The notes beneath the pieces were generated by a model. That model was given only the letters and a program-made list of their open reading frames with translations. It searched no databases and was not told the DNA's origin. From the NCBI RefSeq assembly GCF_900142735.1, contig NZ_FRBY01000001.1, positions 1,054,001-1,118,000 on the forward strand: a stretch of 64,000 bases of DNA, in the 5' to 3' direction. Every line of letters begins with the position of its first letter. Within the stretch, counting starts at the first letter, position 1. The DNA is from Flavobacterium saccharophilum (GTDB lineage: Bacteria; Bacteroidota; Bacteroidia; Flavobacteriales; Flavobacteriaceae). A program made the translations under genes and the position numbers. Positions 59,534-64,000 of this stretch are shown piece after piece.

Positions 59534-59541
59534 CAAAAGTA
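59534..59541 (-). promoter_or_regulatory. -7 promoter box of gldA
   Basis: TACTTTTG on the minus strand, 17 bases before the ATG, so the leader would be very short. No matching TTG was found upstream. Confidence 0.5.
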
Positions 59542-59663
59542 AACAGAAATAGTCTCGATTGCTAAAATTTATCTTTTAAAGTAATGATAAAAAAAATTAA
59601 AAAGCCCGCTACTGACGGCATTGTTATTGTTAAAGGATTGCTAAATAAAATAAAACCCAAATT

Positions 59664-60242
59664 ATGAAAAAAATTTTAGTGATGGCTGCATTGGCTATCT
59701 GTAGTTTTGCAAACGCGCAAAAAGGAACAATCTTAGTAGGTGGAAGTATTGGTTATTCTTCAGAAACAAGAACTCTTGGTAATAACGAAGTAAAAAACAA
59801 TGAATTTGATTTTTCTCCTAAAGTAGGTTACCAATTTCACGATAATTGGACTGTAGGAGGTGAGGCTTCTTTTGGTTCTTCTAAAACAAAACAAGGAACA
59901 AACGAAGACAAATTTAACACAACTAAATTAGGTGCATTTTTACGTTACACGATGCCATTGAATCCAACTTTTTCATTCTTTGCTGAATTAGGATTAGGTT
60001 ATCAAAGTGAAAAAGACAAAACTTATGCAGGACCAATTACTACAACTGCTGAAGGTGATGGTATGTACGTTGGTGTAACACCAGCACTTTTTATCAACAT
60101 GAAAAAAGGTTTTGGTCTAAACTTTAATATTGGAGGTTTAAGCTACGGTACAATTAACTACGAAAACAACGGTCCAGAATACAAAAACTTCGATTTTAAT
60201 TTTGGTAGAACATTTAACATTGGAGTTTCTAAAAATTTCTAA
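59664..60242 (+). CDS. Outer-membrane beta-barrel porin-like protein
   Basis: 192 residues. Signal peptide KKILVMAALAICSFANAQ is at 2-19. The mature part has eight or so amphipathic strands (TILVGGSIGYSSETRT, FDFSPKVGYQFHDNWTVGG, FLRYTMPLNPTFSFFAELGL) and ends RTFNIGVSKNF with a terminal Phe, characteristic of OmpA/OmpX-like eight-stranded barrels. The exact role is unknown. A strong terminator follows at 60266-60296, so it is a single-gene unit. Confidence 0.88.
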   Translation: MKKILVMAALAICSFANAQKGTILVGGSIGYSSETRTLGNNEVKNNEFDFSPKVGYQFHDNWTVGGEASFGSSKTKQGTNEDKFNTTKLGAFLRYTMPLNPTFSFFAELGLGYQSEKDKTYAGPITTTAEGDGMYVGVTPALFINMKKGFGLNFNIGGLSYGTINYENNGPEYKNFDFNFGRTFNIGVSKNF

Positions 60243-60265
60243 TCTTAGATTTATATTCAATTTTG

Positions 60266-60296
60266 AAAAAGCATCCGCCGTGGCGGATGCTTTTTT
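60266..60296 (+). terminator. Terminator after porin-like gene
   Basis: AAAAAGCATCCGCC pairs with GGCGGATGCTTTTT across a 2-base gap; the actual loop takes in the inner GCC/GGC bases. A T run follows. Confidence 0.9.
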
Positions 60297-60334
60297 GTTT
60301 CTATCTAAAATCTTATGAAAACTAAAAATTCTTA

Positions 60335-60415
60335 TTTAGCCCCGATAGAAGCGATATCCTGTTGTGGTGGGGTTCACCACAACAGATATAGCGGATAGCG
60401 GGACTGGACGTGTTT
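60335..60415. repeat. Dispersed inverted repeat near metE end
   Basis: TGTTGTGGTG (60360-60369) and CACCACAACA (60375-60384) form a perfect 10-bp hairpin inside outer arms CCCCGATAGAAGCGATATCC and GATATAGCGGATAGCGGGAC. It has no coding potential. The 40110-40140 region has a similar GTTGTGGTGGATGATCACAAC. Confidence 0.7.
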
Positions 60416-60540
60416 TGAAAATGAAAACGTCTGCTTCTAAAAAAAATGCCAACTAAAGTGAAATCGAAATTAAATCATAACTACAAGAATTTTCGATTCC
60501 ACTTGTTGACACTAAAAAACAAAAATATAATAAGATAAAA

Positions 60541-62865
60541 TTAGACAGTCACTCCATTTTCAACAGCAGCTCGCATTTCCTGAGCGGCGGCAACCATTTC
60601 GATCAAAGCTTTTTTGGTTTCATCCCAATGACGTGTTTTTAAACCACAATCCGGATTTACCCATAATTGATCTACCGGAATTACGGCAGAAGCTTTTTCT
60701 AATAAACGCACCATTTCGGCACTTGATGGCACACGTGGCGAGTGAATGTCATAAACACCAGGTCCAATTTCGTTTGGATACTTAAAGTTGGCAAAAGCAT
60801 CTAAAAGTTCCATTTGCGAACGAGAACATTCAATTGTTATAACATCAGCATCCATATCAGTAATATTTTGAATGATATCGTTGAATTCGCTGTAACACAT
60901 ATGGGTATGAATTTGTGTGTCGTCCTGAACGCCTGATGCAGAGATTCGGAACGCTTTTACAGCCCAATCTAAATAATTGGCCCATTCTTCTTTTCGCAAT
61001 GGCAAACCTTCACGAATGGCAGGCTCGTCAATTTGAATAATTTTGATTCCGGCTTTTTCAAGATCTACGACTTCATCACGAATCGCCAATGCAATTTGTG
61101 TACAAGTTTCAGAACGTGGCTGATCGTTACGAACAAACGACCACTGTAAAATAGTTACCGGTCCGGTCAACATTCCTTTTACCCATTTTGGTGTCAAAGA
61201 TTGTGCATATTTCGACCATTTTACCGTCATTGGGTTTGGTCTTGAAACATCACCATAAATAACCGGAGGTTTTACGCAGCGGCTTCCGTAACTCTGAACC
61301 CAGCCATTTTTGGTGAAGGTAAATCCAGCCAATTGCTCACCAAAATATTCTACCATATCATTACGCTCAAATTCTCCATGAACCAAAACATCGATTCCAG
61401 TTTCTTCCTGAAAACGAATAGTAGCTTCGGTTTCTTTTTCGATTAATTCGTTGTATTGTTCTGTGGTTAATTCTCCTTTTTTGAATTTCGCTCTCCAGCT
61501 TCTCACTTCAACAGTTTGCGGAAAAGAACCAATTGTTGTCGTTGGGAATAGCGGTAAATCTAAAGCTTCAATCTGGCTTTTTCTTCTTGTTGCAAAAGTG
61601 CTTTTACGTTGGTCATCAGAAGTGGTAATTCCGGCAACACGCGCTTTTACTTCATTATTATGAATTAATTTTGAAGTTTTACGATTGTCATTTGCGATTA
61701 CGTTTCTTTCAAAATCAACAGAGTTTTTAACATCGATTTCTCCGGAAGCCAATTGTTTTAATATGACAATTTCGTTGATTTTTTGTTTAGCAAAAGCAAG
61801 CCATTGTTTGATTTCCGGAGTTAAGGTTGCATCGTTAGTTTCTAAATCCAAGTCGCACGGACTATGAATTAAAGAACAGGATGGTGCTACTAAAATTCTG
61901 TTTTCTCCTAAAGCATCAATTGCTTTTTGGATCAATTCTAATGATTTTTTAAAATCATTTTTCCAGATATTTCTTCCGTCAACCACTCCCAAAGACAGCT
62001 TTACATTTGATGCCAATTGTCCTGATTCTAAAATATCATCTAATTGAGAAGGACAACGCACCAAATCTAAATGGAAAGTATCAACTGGTAAAGCCAAAGC
62101 AGTTGCCAAATTTTCTCCAAAACAATCAAAATAATTCGCTAAAATGATTTTAATTTTCGGATAACGAATGTTGATTTCGTTGTACACTTCCGTGAAAGTA
62201 TTACGCTCTTTGTCTGTTAAATTCAAAGCTAAAAATGGTTCATCTAATTGAATGTATTCTACATTTTCTGCTTGTAACTTTTCGAAAATTTCGAAGTAAA
62301 CGGGAAGTAATCTGTCAATAAGATCAATTCGGTGAAAACCTTCTTCTTTTTCTTTTCCTAAAAGCAAATAAGAAATTGGTCCAATTAAAACTGGTTTTGT
62401 AGCAATTTTTAAAGCATTTGCTTCTTTGAATTCATTGATTATTTTTTCAGAAAACAATTCGAATTTTTGGTTTTTCGTGAATTCAGGAACAATGTAATGG
62501 TAGTTGGTATCGAACCATTTTGTCATTTCCATTGCTACAACATCCTGTCCCTCTTTTTGCGCGCCTCTTGCCATGGCAAAATACAAATCGATAGCCGAAT
62601 TTGTTTTGGCAAATTCCTGATAGCGTTGCGGAATTGCTCCAACAGTCAAAGTCAAATCTAGAACCTGATCGTAAAAAGAAAAATCATTAGACGGAATTAA
62701 ATCAACTCCAGCTTCTTTTTGTAAATACCAGTTTCTGCGACGAATGTCTTTTCCGGTTTCTATTAATTCGTCTACAGAAAGTTGCCCTGCCCAATACAAT
62801 TCTGAGGCTTTTTTTAATTCTCTGTTGCTTCCAATTCTTGGGTAACCTAAATTATTTGTTTTCAT
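60541..62865 (-). CDS. metE: Cobalamin-independent methionine synthase
   Basis: 774 residues. It transfers the methyl group of methyl-tetrahydrofolate polyglutamate directly to homocysteine without B12. N-terminal MKTNNLGYPRIGSNRELKKA is the family signature. The C-terminal catalytic barrel (from ~430) has FPTTTIGSFPQTVEVR, and the Zn ligands lie in QIHTHMCYSEFND (His, Cys near 650) and NPDCGLKTRHWDE (Cys near 735). It coexists with MetH, allowing synthesis with or without B12; no B12 riboswitch is visible in the 157 bases upstream. It is divergent from an Lrp/AsnC gene, a possible regulator. Confidence 0.97.
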   Translation of the reverse strand: MKTNNLGYPRIGSNRELKKASELYWAGQLSVDELIETGKDIRRRNWYLQKEAGVDLIPSNDFSFYDQVLDLTLTVGAIPQRYQEFAKTNSAIDLYFAMARGAQKEGQDVVAMEMTKWFDTNYHYIVPEFTKNQKFELFSEKIINEFKEANALKIATKPVLIGPISYLLLGKEKEEGFHRIDLIDRLLPVYFEIFEKLQAENVEYIQLDEPFLALNLTDKERNTFTEVYNEINIRYPKIKIILANYFDCFGENLATALALPVDTFHLDLVRCPSQLDDILESGQLASNVKLSLGVVDGRNIWKNDFKKSLELIQKAIDALGENRILVAPSCSLIHSPCDLDLETNDATLTPEIKQWLAFAKQKINEIVILKQLASGEIDVKNSVDFERNVIANDNRKTSKLIHNNEVKARVAGITTSDDQRKSTFATRRKSQIEALDLPLFPTTTIGSFPQTVEVRSWRAKFKKGELTTEQYNELIEKETEATIRFQEETGIDVLVHGEFERNDMVEYFGEQLAGFTFTKNGWVQSYGSRCVKPPVIYGDVSRPNPMTVKWSKYAQSLTPKWVKGMLTGPVTILQWSFVRNDQPRSETCTQIALAIRDEVVDLEKAGIKIIQIDEPAIREGLPLRKEEWANYLDWAVKAFRISASGVQDDTQIHTHMCYSEFNDIIQNITDMDADVITIECSRSQMELLDAFANFKYPNEIGPGVYDIHSPRVPSSAEMVRLLEKASAVIPVDQLWVNPDCGLKTRHWDETKKALIEMVAAAQEMRAAVENGVTV

Positions 62866-62890
62866 TTTTGATTCAGTATTTTTTACTGAA

Positions 62891-62898
62891 CAAATTTA
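62891..62898 (-). promoter_or_regulatory. -7 promoter box of metE
   Basis: TAAATTTG on the minus strand 25 bases before the metE ATG; an exact TAnnTTTG match without a clear TTG at the right distance. Confidence 0.5.
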
Positions 62899-63022
62899 TT
62901 GTATTAGATTTTATAACTTATATTTGGCGATTATTTAAGTAAATTGTCTTTTAAAAACCGTTTTTTAAAGATTATAATACTGTGAAAATCTTTTTAAAGA
63001 ACCTTTAGCCGTAAAAATTACT

Positions 63023-63484
63023 ATGGAAAACCTCGATAAAACCGATTTATTGATCCTGAAACACCTTCAGGAGAATTCAAATATCAACACAAAAGACCTT
63101 GCCAGTAAATTATTTCTTACTGTTACGCCAGTTTATGAGCGTATAAAAAGGTTAGAAAGAGACGGATATATTACGAAATATGTTGCCTTGCTTGACAAGA
63201 ATAAAATGAATCGCGGCATGACTGTATTTTGTAATGTGCGCTTAAAAGAGCACGCAAAAAACGTGGGAAGTAATTTTGTAAAAGATATTGTAGCGCTTCC
63301 TGAAATTATTGAATGTTATAATATTGCCGGGGACTATGATTTTATGCTGAAGATTTTAGTTAAAGATATGGCTAGTTATCAGGATTTTGTAATGAATAAA
63401 TTATCAACGATTGAAAACATCGGAAATACGAATAGTATTTTTGTAATGGGAGAAATTAAGCATAGCACAGCATTGGAGTTTTAA
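63023..63484 (+). CDS. Lrp/AsnC family transcriptional regulator
   Basis: 153 residues. The N-terminal helix-turn-helix (DLLILKHLQENSNINTKDLA, then YERIKRLERDGYITKYVALL) is typical of Lrp/AsnC. The C-terminal RAM domain (about 65-150) contains VFCNVRLKEHAKN, ALPEIIECYNIAGDYDFMLK and ends NTNSIFVMGEIKHSTALEF. Such proteins sense amino acids. Divergent arrangement with metE makes methionine or a related amino acid a plausible effector, which is inference. It is a single gene before the dGTPase. Confidence 0.92.
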   Translation: MENLDKTDLLILKHLQENSNINTKDLASKLFLTVTPVYERIKRLERDGYITKYVALLDKNKMNRGMTVFCNVRLKEHAKNVGSNFVKDIVALPEIIECYNIAGDYDFMLKILVKDMASYQDFVMNKLSTIENIGNTNSIFVMGEIKHSTALEF

Positions 63485-63579
63485 TGACTTTAAAATACTA
63501 AAATAAAATGTATTTTTGACGTTAGATCCTAAATCTATCCCGAAGCTTCGGGACAACAATCACAAACATAAAATTAAAA

Positions 63580-64000
63580 ATGAACTGGGAACAACTTTTA
63601 TCATTAAAACGCCAAGGCGATACTAGCAAAAGATTACGTGTAGAACAAGATGATACCCGTTTAGGTTTTGAAGTAGATTACGACCGAATCATCTTTTCGG
63701 CTGCGTTTCGATCTTTGCAGGATAAAACTCAGGTTATTCCACTTTCTAAAACGGATTTCGTACACACGAGGTTAACGCACAGTTTGGAAGTTTCCGTTGT
63801 TGGGCGTTCATTAGGGCGTTTAGTTGGGAAAAAGATTCTTGAAAAATATCCTTATTTAAAAGAAATTCATGGGTATCATATGAATGATTTTGGGGCCATT
63901 GTTGCGGCGGCCTCTTTGGCGCATGATATTGGGAATCCTCCTTTTGGTCATTCTGGTGAAAAAGCGATAGGCGAGTATTTTTCAATAGGAAATGGATTGA
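63580..64000 (+). CDS. dgt: Deoxyguanosinetriphosphate triphosphohydrolase, 5' part
   Basis: The first 140 codons of a gene running off the window. The peptide starts MNWEQLLSLKRQGDTSKRL, contains RIIFSAAFRSLQDKTQV and FVHTRLTHSLEVSVVGRS (first metal-binding His), then SLAHDIGNPPFGHSGEKA with the HD pair of the HD-domain phosphohydrolases. This is the dGTPase family, which releases triphosphate from dGTP (or dNTPs). The frame is open to the last base. It lies after a small repeat (CCCGAAGCTTCGGGAC). Confidence 0.9.
   Translation, partial: MNWEQLLSLKRQGDTSKRLRVEQDDTRLGFEVDYDRIIFSAAFRSLQDKTQVIPLSKTDFVHTRLTHSLEVSVVGRSLGRLVGKKILEKYPYLKEIHGYHMNDFGAIVAAASLAHDIGNPPFGHSGEKAIGEYFSIGNGL

Noticed and set aside
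60243..60540. A small gene between the porin-like gene and metE
   Set aside because: No frame with family features or a start context; the sequence is occupied by a terminator and a dispersed inverted repeat.
62866..63022. Cobalamin riboswitch upstream of metE
   Set aside because: The divergent gap is only 157 bases and shows no B12-box-like conserved sequence.
1..64000. tRNA or rRNA genes
   Set aside because: I looked for cloverleaf-type sequences and rRNA-like stretches and found none that I could support by eye; a tRNA search program would be decisive.

Overview
The window looks like chromosomal DNA of a Flavobacterium-type member of the Bacteroidota. The DNA is AT-rich. Promoters match the Bacteroidota pattern (TTG, about 17-20 bases, then TAnnTTTG), and Shine-Dalgarno sites are scarce. 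Marker families include GldA of gliding motility, GLPGLI and DUF5686 proteins, TonB-dependent receptors with carboxypeptidase-like plug extensions, and a split MetH. I cannot name the species from sequence alone.

Layout. 1-8 kb: pyruvate dehydrogenase E1 beta, a DUF5686 outer-membrane protein, an AlkA-like glycosylase, and soluble plus membrane-bound pyrophosphatases. 8-8.8 kb: a HigB/HigA-type toxin-antitoxin pair between two near-identical terminators. 8.8-16.5 kb: a deoxynucleoside kinase, an unknown exported protein, a GLPGLI/TonB-like pair and an exported thioredoxin-fold/TPR protein. 16.5-47.2 kb: an almost continuous sulfur amino acid island. It holds metK, metY, a homoserine dehydrogenase paralogue, metX, an aspartokinase-homoserine dehydrogenase fusion, an OsmC protein, a metZ-like gene, an Rrf2 regulator, two TauE/SafE transporters, cysH-cysD-cysN, sulfite reductase, siroheme genes, a ferredoxin-NADP reductase-like gene, split metH and metF. 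47-56 kb: a methyltransferase, an SDF symporter, a PLP decarboxylase and a TonB receptor/DUF4374/PepSY cluster that looks like siderophore uptake. 56-64 kb: another outer-membrane barrel, gldA, a porin-like protein, metE divergent from an Lrp/AsnC regulator, and the start of a dGTPase gene.

The most notable content is regulatory. Four very short reading frames rich in Met and/or Cys codons (18146, 18446, 21618, 21754) are each followed by a strong intrinsic terminator. In each case the 3' part of the leader, or the sequence just after it, is complementary to the 5' arm of that terminator. This is the layout of ribosome-dependent transcription attenuation, here in two tandem pairs. Each pair is followed by a small unknown protein gene, and the two small proteins share a C-terminal motif. 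The first pair precedes metY and the homoserine dehydrogenase paralogue. The second precedes a SAM riboswitch and then metX-thrA. A second SAM riboswitch precedes metH. A near-palindromic motif around GATAGGGTAA lies at the transporter/cys operon start and twice in the leader region, and may be the operator of the nearby Rrf2 regulator.

Together the genes cover sulfate activation and reduction to sulfide, homoserine activation by acetylation, direct sulfhydrylation to homocysteine, methylation by MetH or MetE with MetF supplying methyl-folate, and SAM synthesis. Intergenic DNA in the island is full of degenerate tandem words, palindromes and long hairpin repeats, including a duplicated block of roughly 360 bases.
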